Made by a program: the position numbers and the translations under genes. This document shows positions 24,545 through 35,237 of a stretch of 35,237 bases of DNA, piece after piece (within the stretch, counting starts at the first letter, position 1; each line of letters starts with the position of its first letter). The notes beneath the pieces are model-generated. The model was not told the DNA's origin, made no database searches, and was given only the letters and a program-made list of their open reading frames with translations. Location: positions 1-35,237 of the forward strand of contig JANMWN010000111.1 of assembly GCA_031394045.1 (NCBI GenBank). The letters run 5' to 3'. The stretch is from JANYIP01 sp031394045 (GTDB lineage: Bacteria > Actinomycetota > Actinomycetes > Prado026).

Positions 24545-25552
24545 CTAGTCGGCCCACGCGTCGATCTGCCCTAGCAGCGCCGCACGGAGCCCGTCCGGCG
24601 CGCACGAGGCACGTACGGACATCCGGGCCAGCTCGGCGAGAGCGGCGTCGTCCAGGCCATGCACGTCGCGCGCCGTGGCGTACTGGTCGGCCAGCCGGCT
24701 GCCGAACAGCAGCGGGTCGTCCGCCCCTAGCGCGACCGGGACCCCGGCTGCGAGGAGCGTACGCAGCGGTACCTCGCCCGCCTCGCGATAGACGCCCAGC
24801 GCGACGTTGGACGCCGGGCAAACCTCGCAGGTGACCCCGGTCGACGCGAGCCGGTCGAGCACCCGTGGGTCCTCGGCCGACCTCACCCCGTGCCCCACCC
24901 GGTCGGCCCCGAGCTCGTCCAGGCAGGCCAGCACGCTGCCGGCCCCGGCCAGCTCGCCGCCGTGGGGGACGGAGGCCAGCCCGGCCGCGCGGGCGATCCG
25001 GAAGGCCGGCGCGAAGTCCCCGGCGCGGCCGCGCCGTTCGTCGTTGGCCAGCCCGAAGCCCACGACCCCGCGGTCGGCGTACTGCGCCGCCAGCCGGGCG
25101 AGCGTGCGCGCATCGAGCGGGTGCCGGGTCCGGTTCGCGCCGATGACCAAGCCGATCCCGACGCCCGACGCGGCGCTCGCCGCTGCCGCAGCATCCAGCA
25201 CCAGCTCGACGAAGGCGGTGAGCCCGCCGAACCTGGCGGCGTACCCGCTCGGGTCGACCTGGATCTCCAGCCACCCAGACCCGTCGGCTTGCTCGTCCTG
25301 CGCGACCTCGCTGAGCAGCCGGCGGACGTCGTCCTCGCGCTGGAGCACCGAGCGCGCGGTGTCGTACAGCCGCTGGAACCGGAACCAGCCGCGGTCGTCG
25401 GCAGCGGCCAGGCGCATGGGCCGGTCGCTGGTCAGCGCCTCCGGCAGGCGTACGCCGTTCTCGACGGCGAGCTCGAGCATCGTCGCGTGCCGCATGGCCC
25501 CCGTGAAGTGCAGGTGCAGGTGGGCCTTCGGCAGGCTCGTGACGTCGCGCAC
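24545..25552 (-). CDS. add: Adenosine-deaminase-family amidohydrolase
   Basis: 335-aa metallohydrolase of the adenosine/AMP deaminase family. Metal ligands H13 and H15 are in PKAHLHLHFTGAM; the catalytic Glu is in SVPHGGELAGAGSV; RVGHGVRSAEDP and CPASNVALGVYREAG plus GADDPLLFGSRLADQY give the remaining His and Asp ligands. Unlike canonical adenosine deaminases (HxHLDG), the residue before the first Gly is Thr17 instead of Asp, a position that contacts the nucleoside ribose, so the substrate may differ. Start: GTG 25552, the first in-frame start after the aspC stop; the frame is open far upstream inside aspC but only as noise. In Streptomyces an add gene sits in the same place beside murB and aspC. 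Confidence 0.85.
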   Translation of the reverse strand: MRDVTSLPKAHLHLHFTGAMRHATMLELAVENGVRLPEALTSDRPMRLAAADDRGWFRFQRLYDTARSVLQREDDVRRLLSEVAQDEQADGSGWLEIQVDPSGYAARFGGLTAFVELVLDAAAAASAASGVGIGLVIGANRTRHPLDARTLARLAAQYADRGVVGFGLANDERRGRAGDFAPAFRIARAAGLASVPHGGELAGAGSVLACLDELGADRVGHGVRSAEDPRVLDRLASTGVTCEVCPASNVALGVYREAGEVPLRTLLAAGVPVALGADDPLLFGSRLADQYATARDVHGLDDAALAELARMSVRASCAPDGLRAALLGQIDAWAD

Positions 25553-25569
25553 GCCTTCGCGCGAGGTGC

Positions 25570-26844
25570 TCAGGCGTCGGCTTCGGCGAGCAGCTTCTGC
25601 ATCCGGCCGACGCCCTCGACCAGGTCGTCGTCGCCCAGTGCGTACGAGAGCCGCAGGTAACCGGGGGTGCCGAACGCCTCGCCCGGGACGACGGCGACCT
25701 CGACCTCGGACAGGATCAGCGCGGCCAGCTCGGCCGAGGTGGCCGGGCGCTGACCGCGCAGGGAGCGTCCGAGCAGGCCCTTGACCGAGGGGTAGCAGTA
25801 GAACGCGCCCTCCGGCAGCGGACAGGTGACCCCGTCGATGGAGTCGAGCATCGTGGCCATCGTCACCCGGCGCCGGTCGAAGGCCGTGCGCATCATCGCG
25901 ACCGCCGAGAGGTCGCCGCTGACGGCGGCAAGGGCCGCGATCTGGGAGACGTTCGCGACGTTCGAGGTGGCGTGCGACTGCAGGTTGGTCGCGGCCGTCA
26001 CGATGTCCTTGGGCCCGATCATCCAGCCGACCCGCCAGCCGGTCATCGCGTAGGTCTTGGCGACCCCGTTGACGACGACGCAGCGGTCGGCCAGCTCGGG
26101 CACCAGGGCCGGCATCGACGAGAACGACGCGTCGCCGTAGACCAGGTGCTCGTAGATCTCGTCGGTCACGACCCACAGCCCGCGCTCGAGCGCCCAGCGG
26201 CCGATCGCCTCGACCTCGGCCGGCGGGTAGACCGCGCCGGTCGGGTTCGACGGCGAGACGAAGACCAGCATCTTGGTGGCTGGCGTCAGGGCGGCCTCGA
26301 GCTGGTCGATCGAGGCGCGGTAGCCGGTGGTCTCGTCGGTCTGGACGATCACTGGTACGCCACCGGCCAGCTGGATCGACTCGGGGTACGTCGTCCAGTA
26401 GGGCGCCGGAAGCAGCACCTCGTCGCCCGGGTCGAGCAGCGCGGCGAAGGTGTTGTAGAGCGCCTGCTTGCCACCGTTGGTGACCAGGACCTGGCCTGCG
26501 TCGACGGCGAGACCGCTGTCGCGCAGGGTCTTGGCGGCGATCGCGGACTTCAGCTCGGGCAGGCCACCTGCGGGGGTGTAGCGGTGCCAGCGCGGGTCAC
26601 GGCAGGCGGCGACGGCCGCCTCGACGATGTAGTCCGGCGTCGGGAAGTCGGGCTCACCGGCGCCGAAACCGATCACCGGCCGCCCGGCCGCCTTGAGGGC
26701 CTTGGCCTTGGCATCGACCGCCAGGGTCGCCGACTCGGCGATGGCGCCGATGCGTGCGGAGACCCTCCGGCGGGGTGCTGCCGCCCCCGACCCCGAGGGC
26801 GCGGCTGAGGGACTCGTCGGCGAAGGCTCCATGATCGATGTCAT
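25570..26844 (-). CDS. aspC: Aspartate aminotransferase (class I)
   Basis: 424-aa PLP enzyme of fold type I that exchanges amino groups between aspartate and 2-oxoglutarate. Recognisable stretches: GAGEPDFPTPDYIVEA, TNGGKQALYNTF, PAPYWTTYPESI, SPSNPTGAVYPP, TDEIYEHLVYG and the PLP lysine in VNGVAKTYAMTGWRVGW. The start is chosen as ATG 26844, which has GGAAGG nine bases before it; the ATG at 26853 would abut that sequence and 26832 is also possible. The first 30 residues are a Ser/Pro/Ala-rich lead before the family core begins at RRRVSARIGAIAES. Read with the add gene 17 bases downstream. Confidence 0.93.
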   Translation of the reverse strand: MTSIMEPSPTSPSAAPSGSGAAAPRRRVSARIGAIAESATLAVDAKAKALKAAGRPVIGFGAGEPDFPTPDYIVEAAVAACRDPRWHRYTPAGGLPELKSAIAAKTLRDSGLAVDAGQVLVTNGGKQALYNTFAALLDPGDEVLLPAPYWTTYPESIQLAGGVPVIVQTDETTGYRASIDQLEAALTPATKMLVFVSPSNPTGAVYPPAEVEAIGRWALERGLWVVTDEIYEHLVYGDASFSSMPALVPELADRCVVVNGVAKTYAMTGWRVGWMIGPKDIVTAATNLQSHATSNVANVSQIAALAAVSGDLSAVAMMRTAFDRRRVTMATMLDSIDGVTCPLPEGAFYCYPSVKGLLGRSLRGQRPATSAELAALILSEVEVAVVPGEAFGTPGYLRLSYALGDDDLVEGVGRMQKLLAEADA

Positions 26845-27003
26845 GGTGAGCATCCTTCCACGAGGGTTCGACCCATGACCGCCGAGGCCGTACACTCGGT
26901 CCCGGTGGCAAGCAGCACCCTGCGTTAGCATGCCCGGCCCCGGGTTCTCTTCAGTTCGATCTGGGGACGGTCCCGCACCCGCAGAGCGCCGCAGCGCCGC
27001 CGT
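26845..27003. promoter_or_regulatory. Divergent aspC / tRNA-Trp-secE promoter region
   Basis: 159 bases between divergent units. On the plus strand TCGACC (26868-26873) and TACACT (26891-26896) form a sigma-A-like promoter with a 17-base spacer, each matching four of six consensus positions. TAGCAT at 26926-26931 is a second, weaker -10 candidate. Nothing else coding was seen. Confidence 0.5.
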
Positions 27004-27076
27004 AGGGCCGTAGCTCAATTGGTAGAGTCCCGGTCTCCAAAACCGGTGGTTGGGGGTTCGAGTCCCTCCGGCCCTG
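27004..27076 (+). tRNA. tRNA-Trp (anticodon CCA)
   Basis: 73-base tRNA: acceptor AGGGCCG / CGGCCCT, D-arm AGCTCAATTGGTAGAGT, anticodon loop TCCAAAA region giving CCA, T-arm GGGGGTTCGAGTCCCTC. Discriminator G, CCA not encoded. It stands directly upstream of secE, the conserved actinobacterial order, and is probably co-transcribed with secE-nusG. Confidence 0.96.
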
Positions 27077-27129
27077 CGACCCCGACCCGGACCTCCCGGT
27101 CGGTCTGATTCGGACACAGGTGATGGCAG

Positions 27130-27402
27130 ATGAGCGATCCGCGGGGATCCACCGCGACGCCTGAGAGAGGCCGTTCCTCGTCCGATGCTGACAAGGGTGA
27201 ACGCGCGAGCCTCTTCGCGCGGATGGGCCTGTTCTACCGGCAGGTCGTCGCCGAGCTCCGCAAGGTCATCTGGCCGACGCGGCGCGAGCTGATCACCTAC
27301 ACCACCGTCGTCCTGGCGTTCGTCACCGGACTGACAATCATCGTGGCCGTGCTCGACAACCTGTTCGGACGCGGTGTCCTGTTCATCTTCGGGGGCTCGT
27401 GA
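27130..27402 (+). CDS. secE: Preprotein translocase subunit SecE
   Basis: 90-aa single-span subunit that clamps SecY in the Sec translocon. The conserved amphipathic part FYRQVVAELRKVIWPTRREL is followed by the membrane helix TTVVLAFVTGLTIIVAVLDN. The N-terminal 30 residues are polar and Ser/Arg/Glu-rich, as in other actinobacterial SecE. The next gene, nusG, begins 82 bases downstream. Confidence 0.95.
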   Translation: MSDPRGSTATPERGRSSSDADKGERASLFARMGLFYRQVVAELRKVIWPTRRELITYTTVVLAFVTGLTIIVAVLDNLFGRGVLFIFGGS

Positions 27403-27484
27403 CGTCTCCGGCGTCCTCCACCCCGCCCCCACCCTGTGGCCCGACCTCCTCGGACCCGATGCCGTACAAGGAAGTGCCTAGCCA

Positions 27485-28258
<774 letters not shown>

Positions 28259-28294
28259 GCGATCCAGCCTTCCCCTGCAGCCCAAGGAAAAGTC

Positions 28295-28726
28295 ATGCCT
28301 CCCAAGAAGAAGCTCTCCGCGATCATCAAGCTCCAGATCAAGGCCGGCGCCGCGACGCCGGCGCCGCCCGTCGGCCCCGCACTGGGCCAGCACGGCGTCA
28401 ACATCATGGAGTTCTGCAAGGCCTACAACGCGGCCACCGAGAGCCAGCGCGGCCAGATCGTCCCGGTCGAGATCTCGGTGTTCGAGGACCGGTCCTTCAC
28501 CTTCATCACCAAGACCCCGCCGGCGGCCCGCCTGATCCTGGCCGCCGCAGGCGTCGAGAAGGGCTCGCCGGAGCCGCACAAGACCAAGGTCGCCAAGATC
28601 AGCAAGGCACAGGTCCGCGAGATCGCTCAGACGAAGATGGATGACTTGAACGCCAACGACCTCTCGGCGGCTGAGCTGATCATTGCTGGGACGGCTCGTT
28701 CCATGGGGATCACTGTTACGGACTGA
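28295..28726 (+). CDS. rplK: 50S ribosomal protein L11
   Basis: 143-aa protein that binds the GTPase-associated centre of 23S rRNA with L10-L12. N-terminal KLQIKAGAATPAPPVGPALG contains the prolines that take part in thiostrepton-type antibiotic binding; the RNA-binding C-terminal domain has KTPPAARLILAAAG and SKAQVREIAQTKM. ATG at 28295 after AAGGAAA. Followed by a 162-base spacer rather than directly by rplA. Confidence 0.97.
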   Translation: MPPKKKLSAIIKLQIKAGAATPAPPVGPALGQHGVNIMEFCKAYNAATESQRGQIVPVEISVFEDRSFTFITKTPPAARLILAAAGVEKGSPEPHKTKVAKISKAQVREIAQTKMDDLNANDLSAAELIIAGTARSMGITVTD

Positions 28727-28888
28727 GCTGGCCGCCGTCCTTGGACTAGTCCTCAGCGAGCGTATGAAATGGTGGTGCCGAATCACCCGCTTGGCATCGC
28801 CGGTTTGAAAGTTTGATCCGTTTGACGTGGGAGGGCCTGCGCAGGTCCGTCGTACCACGACTCCAGCACTGACCAACAGGAGCAGATC
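28727..28888 (+). promoter_or_regulatory. Long rplK-rplA spacer with palindromes and a possible promoter
   Basis: 162 non-coding bases. GGACTAGTCC (28743-28752) and CCTGCGCAGG (28836-28845) are perfect 10-bp palindromes; the second can extend to a GGGCCT / AGGTCC hairpin with a G-T pair around GCGC. TTGGAC (28741-28746) and TATGAA (28763-28768) with a 16-base spacer could be a promoter. GTTTGA occurs three times at 28803, 28811 and 28820. An L1-binding feedback site is possible but I could not match a known target. AACAGGAG just before 28889 is the rplA ribosome-binding site. Confidence 0.45.
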
Positions 28889-29608
28889 ATGAAGCGCAGC
28901 AAGGCCTACAACGCAGCCGCCGCGAAGATTGACGCGGACACCCTGTACTCCCCGCTGGCCGCCGCACGGCTCGCCAGGGAGACCTCGACGACGAAGTACG
29001 ACGCGACCGTCGAGGTCGCGATGCGGCTCGGCGTGGATCCCCGCAAGGCCGACCAGATGGTCCGCGGGACGGTCAACCTCCCCCACGGCACCGGCAAGAC
29101 CGCCCGCGTCCTGGTGTTCGCGACCGGTGACCGCGCCGAGGAGGCCCGTGCGGCCGGCGCCGACATCGTCGGCTCCGACGAGCTCATCGCCGAGGTCGAG
29201 AAGGGCCGCCTCGACTTCGACGCCGTCGTCTCCACCCCGGACCTGATGGGCAAGGTCGGCCGGCTGGGCCGCGTCCTCGGCCCACGTGGCCTGATGCCGA
29301 ACCCGAAGACCGGCACCGTCACCGCCGACGTCACCAAGGCGGTCAACGACATCAAGGGCGGCAAGATCGAGTTCCGGGTCGACCGGCACGCCAACCTGCA
29401 CTTCATCATCGGCAAGTCCTCGTTCGAGACCGCCCAGCTGGTCGAGAACTACGGCGCCGCGCTCGACGAGGTGCTGCGGCTCAAGCCAGCCTCGTCCAAG
29501 GGCCGGTACATCCAGCGCATCGTCGTCTCCACCACGATGGGCCCTGGCATCCCGGTCGACTCGGGGCGCACCCGCAACCTCATGGTCGAGGACGAGCCCA
29601 GCAACTGA
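28889..29608 (+). CDS. rplA: 50S ribosomal protein L1
   Basis: 239-aa protein of the ribosomal L1 stalk that helps release tRNA from the E site; in bacteria it also represses its own mRNA. The sequence is standard over its length: MKRSKAYNAAAAKIDADTLY, VDPRKADQMVRGTVNLPHGT, LGPRGLMPNPKTGTVT and KGGKIEFRVDRHANLHFIIG. ATG start with AGGAGCAG upstream. Confidence 0.97.
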   Translation: MKRSKAYNAAAAKIDADTLYSPLAAARLARETSTTKYDATVEVAMRLGVDPRKADQMVRGTVNLPHGTGKTARVLVFATGDRAEEARAAGADIVGSDELIAEVEKGRLDFDAVVSTPDLMGKVGRLGRVLGPRGLMPNPKTGTVTADVTKAVNDIKGGKIEFRVDRHANLHFIIGKSSFETAQLVENYGAALDEVLRLKPASSKGRYIQRIVVSTTMGPGIPVDSGRTRNLMVEDEPSN

Positions 29609-29855
29609 TCACCCCTGATTTGGTACGGATCGCCGTACCGCTTACCCTGAGCTCAGCCACAGACCGTCGGTCGTCACTTCCGCGCAGTTGTGCAGGAGTG
29701 GTCGAAGGTCCCGCGCAGGCGGGCGGCCCGCGTAGGTGAACGAGACTGCTGCGCCAACGGCGCAACCGCCCCGTGCGCCCTGCGCCGGGGCGTTCGCATG
29801 TTCGGGCCCCGATCTCCGTACGCGGGAGACGCCGGCGCCCAACGGAAGGAGGCCT
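29609..29855 (+). promoter_or_regulatory. rplJ promoter and L10-leader region
   Basis: 247 bases without a gene. TTGGTA (29620-29625) and TACCCT (29643-29648) with a 17-base spacer give a plausible sigma-A promoter. A 7-bp inverted repeat GGTACGG ATCG CCGTACC (29622-29639) overlaps its -35 and spacer. The transcribed leader runs about 200 bases and contains the L10 leader (separate entry). GGAAGGAGG (29843-29851) is a near-perfect ribosome-binding site for rplJ. Confidence 0.55.
29685..29830 (+). ncRNA. Ribosomal protein L10 leader (autoregulatory mRNA element)
   Basis: The mRNA leader of rplJL in many bacteria folds so that the L10-L12 complex can bind and repress its own expression. The stretch GGTCGAAGGTCCCGCGCAGG followed by GCCCGCGTAGGTGAACGAGA is very like actinobacterial L10 leaders as I remember them, and it lies in the expected place. 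A 7-bp hairpin CGCCCCG / CGGGGCG (29767-29773 with 29786-29792) follows. Borders are approximate. Confidence 0.7.
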
Positions 29856-30614
29856 ATGGCCAGGCCTGACAAGGCAGCCGCAGTAGCCGAGCTCACGGAC
29901 GGCTTCCGCAGCTCGACCGCTGTGCTGCTCACCGAGTACCGCGGGCTGACCGTGGCCCAGCTCAAGGAGCTGCGCACCACGCTCGGCCAGCACGTGCACT
30001 ACGCCGTGGTGAAGAACACGCTGACCAAGATCGCCGCCCGCGAGGCCTCCGTCGAGGGGCTGGACCACCTGCTGTCCGGGCCGTCGGCGATCGCGTTCGT
30101 GTCCGGTGACCCGGTCGATGCAGCCAAGGGGCTGCGCGACTTCTCCAAGGCCAACCCGCTGCTGGTGATCAAGGGCGGTGTCATGGACGGCAAGTCCCTG
30201 ACGCCGGACGAGATCCGCAAGCTGGCCGACCTCGAGTCCCGTGAGGTCCTCCTCGCCAAGCTCGCAGGTGCGATGAAGGCGTCGCTCTCCGGCGCCGTCT
30301 CGCTGTTCGCCGCCCCGCTCGCCCAGACGGCACGACTGGTCGAGGCGCTGCGGGCCAAGGCCGCCGAAGACCCCTCGATCCTGCGCGGCGGAGCTGGTAC
30401 GCCTGCTCCCGCCGAGGTCACCGAGGTCACCGAGGCACCCGAGGCACCCGAGGTCGAGGCGGAAGCCCCGTCCGAGGAGTCCGAAGCCACGGCAACCACC
30501 GAGACGGAACCGACCGCCGAGGTGGAAGCAGCCCCCGAAGAGTCCGCCGCACTCGTATCCCCCGATGAGCCGACCGCGCCGGAAGCAACGGTTGAAGACC
30601 CGACCGACGCCTGA
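29856..30614 (+). CDS. rplJ: 50S ribosomal protein L10 with long acidic C-terminal extension
   Basis: 252-aa base of the ribosomal stalk that binds 23S rRNA and carries the L12 dimers on its C-terminal helix. The core (MARPDKAAAVAELTDGFRSS, TEYRGLTVAQLKELR, YAVVKNTLTKIAA, SGPSAIAF, SREVLLAKLAGAMKA) is normal and ends with the L12-binding helix near residue 170 (LVEALRAKAAED). After that come about 75 residues made almost entirely of Glu, Ala, Thr, Pro and Ser (EVTEVTEAPEAPEVEAEAPS); ordinary L10 ends near residue 175. ATG chosen at 29856 because of GGAAGGAGG; the frame is open upstream without conservation. Confidence 0.95.
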   Translation: MARPDKAAAVAELTDGFRSSTAVLLTEYRGLTVAQLKELRTTLGQHVHYAVVKNTLTKIAAREASVEGLDHLLSGPSAIAFVSGDPVDAAKGLRDFSKANPLLVIKGGVMDGKSLTPDEIRKLADLESREVLLAKLAGAMKASLSGAVSLFAAPLAQTARLVEALRAKAAEDPSILRGGAGTPAPAEVTEVTEAPEAPEVEAEAPSEESEATATTETEPTAEVEAAPEESAALVSPDEPTAPEATVEDPTDA

Positions 30615-30649
30615 CGCTCCAACAACCAACGATTGAAAGGACCGAGATC

Positions 30650-31036
30650 ATGGCCAAACTCAGCACCGACGAGCTCCTTGACGCGTTCAAGGAGATGACC
30701 CTGATCGAGCTCTCTGAGTTCGTGAAGCAGTTCGAGGACACCTTCGGCGTCACCGCAGCGGCTCCGGTCGCCGTGGCCGCAGCCGGCGGCGGCGCAGCTG
30801 CCGTGGCCGAGGCCCCCGAGGAGCAGGACGAGTTCGACGTCGTCCTCGAGGCGGCCGGCGAGAAGAAGATCCAGGTCATCAAGGAGGTGCGTGCCCTCAC
30901 CAGCCTGGGCCTGAAGGAGGCCAAGGACCTGGTCGACGGCACGCCCGCCACGGTCCTGGAGAAGGCCAACAAGGAGACCGCCGAGAAGGCCAAGGCCGCC
31001 CTCGAGGGCGCCGGCGCGACGGTCACCGTCAAGTAG
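30650..31036 (+). CDS. rplL: 50S ribosomal protein L7/L12
   Basis: 128-aa stalk protein that recruits translational GTPases. N-terminal dimerisation domain (TDELLDAFKEMTLIELSEFV), an Ala/Gly-rich hinge (VAVAAAGGGAAAVAEAPEE) and the C-terminal factor-binding domain (FDVVLEAAGEKKIQVIKEVR, LGLKEAKDLVDGTP) are all typical. ATG after GAAAGGACC. A strong hairpin begins 14 bases after its stop. Confidence 0.97.
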   Translation: MAKLSTDELLDAFKEMTLIELSEFVKQFEDTFGVTAAAPVAVAAAGGGAAAVAEAPEEQDEFDVVLEAAGEKKIQVIKEVRALTSLGLKEAKDLVDGTPATVLEKANKETAEKAKAALEGAGATVTVK

Positions 31037-31049
31037 CTCGAGCAGCATC

Positions 31050-31089
31050 AGATCAGGACGGCCGCCCGCTCGGGCGGCCGTCCTGATCT
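31050..31089 (+). terminator. 19-bp stem hairpin between rplL and rpoB (terminator or attenuator)
   Basis: AGATCAGGACGGCCGCCCG (31050-31068) and its exact complement CGGGCGGCCGTCCTGATCT (31071-31089) flank a two-base CT loop, in practice an 18-bp stem with a four-base loop. No run of T follows, so this is a GC-rich hairpin of the actinobacterial kind. It should stop or reduce transcription from rplJL into rpoB. Confidence 0.8.
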
Positions 31090-31110
31090 GGTTCCTGATG
31101 GTGGACAGTG

Positions 31111-31157
31111 CCTTTGGGTGCCTCTGGGTGCCTGTGGGTAACGAAAGCGTTATCCAC
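31111..31157 (+). repeat. Three 10-bp direct repeats plus hairpin upstream of rpoB
   Basis: CCTTTGGGTG, CCTCTGGGTG and CCTGTGGGTA occupy 31111-31140 end to end, differing at one or two positions; ten bases is one helical turn. They lead into GTGGGTAACG AAAG CGTTATCCAC (31134-31157), a 10-bp inverted repeat with one G-T mismatch. Function unknown; a protein- or activator-binding site is inferred. Confidence 0.8.
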
Positions 31158-31293
31158 CCGACCGGGCCCTTTCGGCCGTACTTCCTTGACTCGGGCCCTG
31201 CCAGCGGTCATCCTCGGCCCAGCGCAATATGTTGGGCGCCGGCGAGGCAGGGCGGTCAGAGCGGGCAGAACGTGTGCTCCCAGTCACCGCCAC

Positions 31294-31322
31294 TCGACAG
31301 CGGCTCGCCCAGCATGTATGGT
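31294..31322 (+). promoter_or_regulatory. Putative rpoB promoter (TCGACA-N17-TATGGT)
   Basis: TCGACA (31294-31299) matches the -35 consensus in five of six positions and TATGGT (31317-31322) the -10 in four of six, with a 17-base spacer. Transcription would begin near 31329, about 90 bases before the rpoB start. The rest of 31158-31293 and 31323-31400 holds nothing that I can assign. Confidence 0.6.
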
Positions 31323-31417
31323 GCTCCTTTGCGCTGCCATTTGACGACCCGTGGTTCTTGCCCCGGGGCGTCTCGCATGCGCGCACCGTGCCAGCGAGCC
31401 TCGGAAGGAAGCCAATC

Positions 31418-34912
<3,495 letters not shown>

Positions 34913-35004
34913 GGCTTCTCGGCCGCCGGGGGAGAACCCTCCGGCGGCCGCGCAAGGCCCGGTCAGACATTTGATGAGTTCACGACCGAAAGACGGGTAA
35001 CCAA
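34913..35004 (+). promoter_or_regulatory. rpoB-rpoC spacer with GC-rich hairpin
   Basis: 92 non-coding bases. CGGCCGCCGG (34920-34929) and CCGGCGGCCG (34941-34950) are perfect complements, prolonged inward by GGG/CCC with a one-base bulge. It may be an RNA-processing or pausing signal; co-transcription of rpoBC is normally retained across such spacers. Confidence 0.5.
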
Positions 35005-35237
35005 GTGCTCGACGTCAACTTCTTCGACGAGCTGCGTATCGGCCTCGCCACCGCTGAGGACATCCGCCAGTGGTCCCACGGTGAGGTCAAGAAGCCGGAG
35101 ACCATCAACTACCGCACGCTCAAGCCCGAGAAGGACGGCCTCTTCTGCGAGAAGATCTTCGGCCCGACTCGCGACTGGGAGTGCTACTGCGGGAAGTACA
35201 AGCGGGTCCGCTTCAAGGGCATCATCTGCGAGCGCTG
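35005..35237 (+). CDS. rpoC: DNA-directed RNA polymerase subunit beta', N-terminal part (cut by window edge)
   Basis: The first 77 codons of rpoC. The N-terminus LDVNFFDELRIGLATAEDIR and KPETINYRTLKPEKDGLFCE are typical of actinobacterial RpoC, followed by the zinc-binding domain beginning CYCGKYKRVRFKG and IICER. GTG start at 35005. The sequence ends inside the zinc domain. Confidence 0.97.
   Translation, partial: MLDVNFFDELRIGLATAEDIRQWSHGEVKKPETINYRTLKPEKDGLFCEKIFGPTRDWECYCGKYKRVRFKGIICER

Noticed and set aside
31229..31417. Longer rpoB start at 31229
   Set aside because: The extra 63 residues resemble no RpoB; the TTG at 31418 has the ribosome-binding site and gives the family N-terminus, and the rpoB promoter lies inside the extension.

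Overview
The window is a gene-dense, very GC-rich stretch of a chromosome from an actinobacterium. The evidence is codon and base composition, frequent GTG/TTG starts, tRNAs without an encoded CCA, actinobacterial-type RpoB, NusG, HtpX and KorAB proteins, and a gene order that (from memory of those genomes) closely follows the Streptomyces and Mycobacterium rpmG - MaoC hydratases - tRNA-Trp - secE - nusG - rplKA - rplJL - rpoBC neighbourhood. I cannot assign genus. No phage, insertion sequence, CRISPR array or plasmid feature was found; it looks like stable core genome.

Layout. (1) 1-8812: the distal part of a nuo operon (end of nuoG, then nuoH-I-J-K-L-M-N) for proton-pumping NADH:menaquinone oxidoreductase, with most genes overlapping by 1-8 bases. 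It is followed by a long-chain polyprenyl diphosphate synthase (8819-9832), probably for the menaquinone side chain. (2) 9813-14233, minus strand: korA-korB (2-oxoacid:ferredoxin oxidoreductase), a GNAT acetyltransferase and a RarD-like transporter, all overlapping. (3) 14383-15835: a divergent three-gene cluster of small NuoB-, NuoC- and NuoI-like proteins without NuoD or membrane subunits, then htpX; yajQ lies convergent to htpX. (4) 17374-20327: tRNA-Tyr, an SDR, tRNA-Thr, a sulfotransferase-like protein, a class IV aminotransferase and tRNA-Met. (5) 20521-24465: rpmG (too short for most gene finders), a FabG-type reductase, two MaoC/Had-type hydratase subunits and an unusual fusion gene whose C-terminal half is MurB. 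(6) 24545-26844, minus strand: an adenosine-deaminase-family protein and AspC-type aminotransferase. (7) 27004-35237: tRNA-Trp, secE, nusG, rplK, rplA, rplJ, rplL, rpoB and the start of rpoC, with an L10 leader and a very strong rplL/rpoB hairpin.

The first half is energy metabolism: complex I and its quinone, and a ferredoxin-reducing oxidoreductase facing a mini complex-I-like electron-transfer module. The second half is translation and transcription machinery interleaved with fatty-acid-type and cell-wall enzymes. The items I consider most worth a second look are the three-domain MurB fusion (22411-24465), the NuoB/C/I-like mini-module beside korAB with a 16-bp perfect palindrome between them, the acidic low-complexity extensions on NuoH, NusG and L10, and several short repeat/palindrome elements in promoter regions. 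All functional statements are from reading translated sequence and family knowledge; no database search was run.
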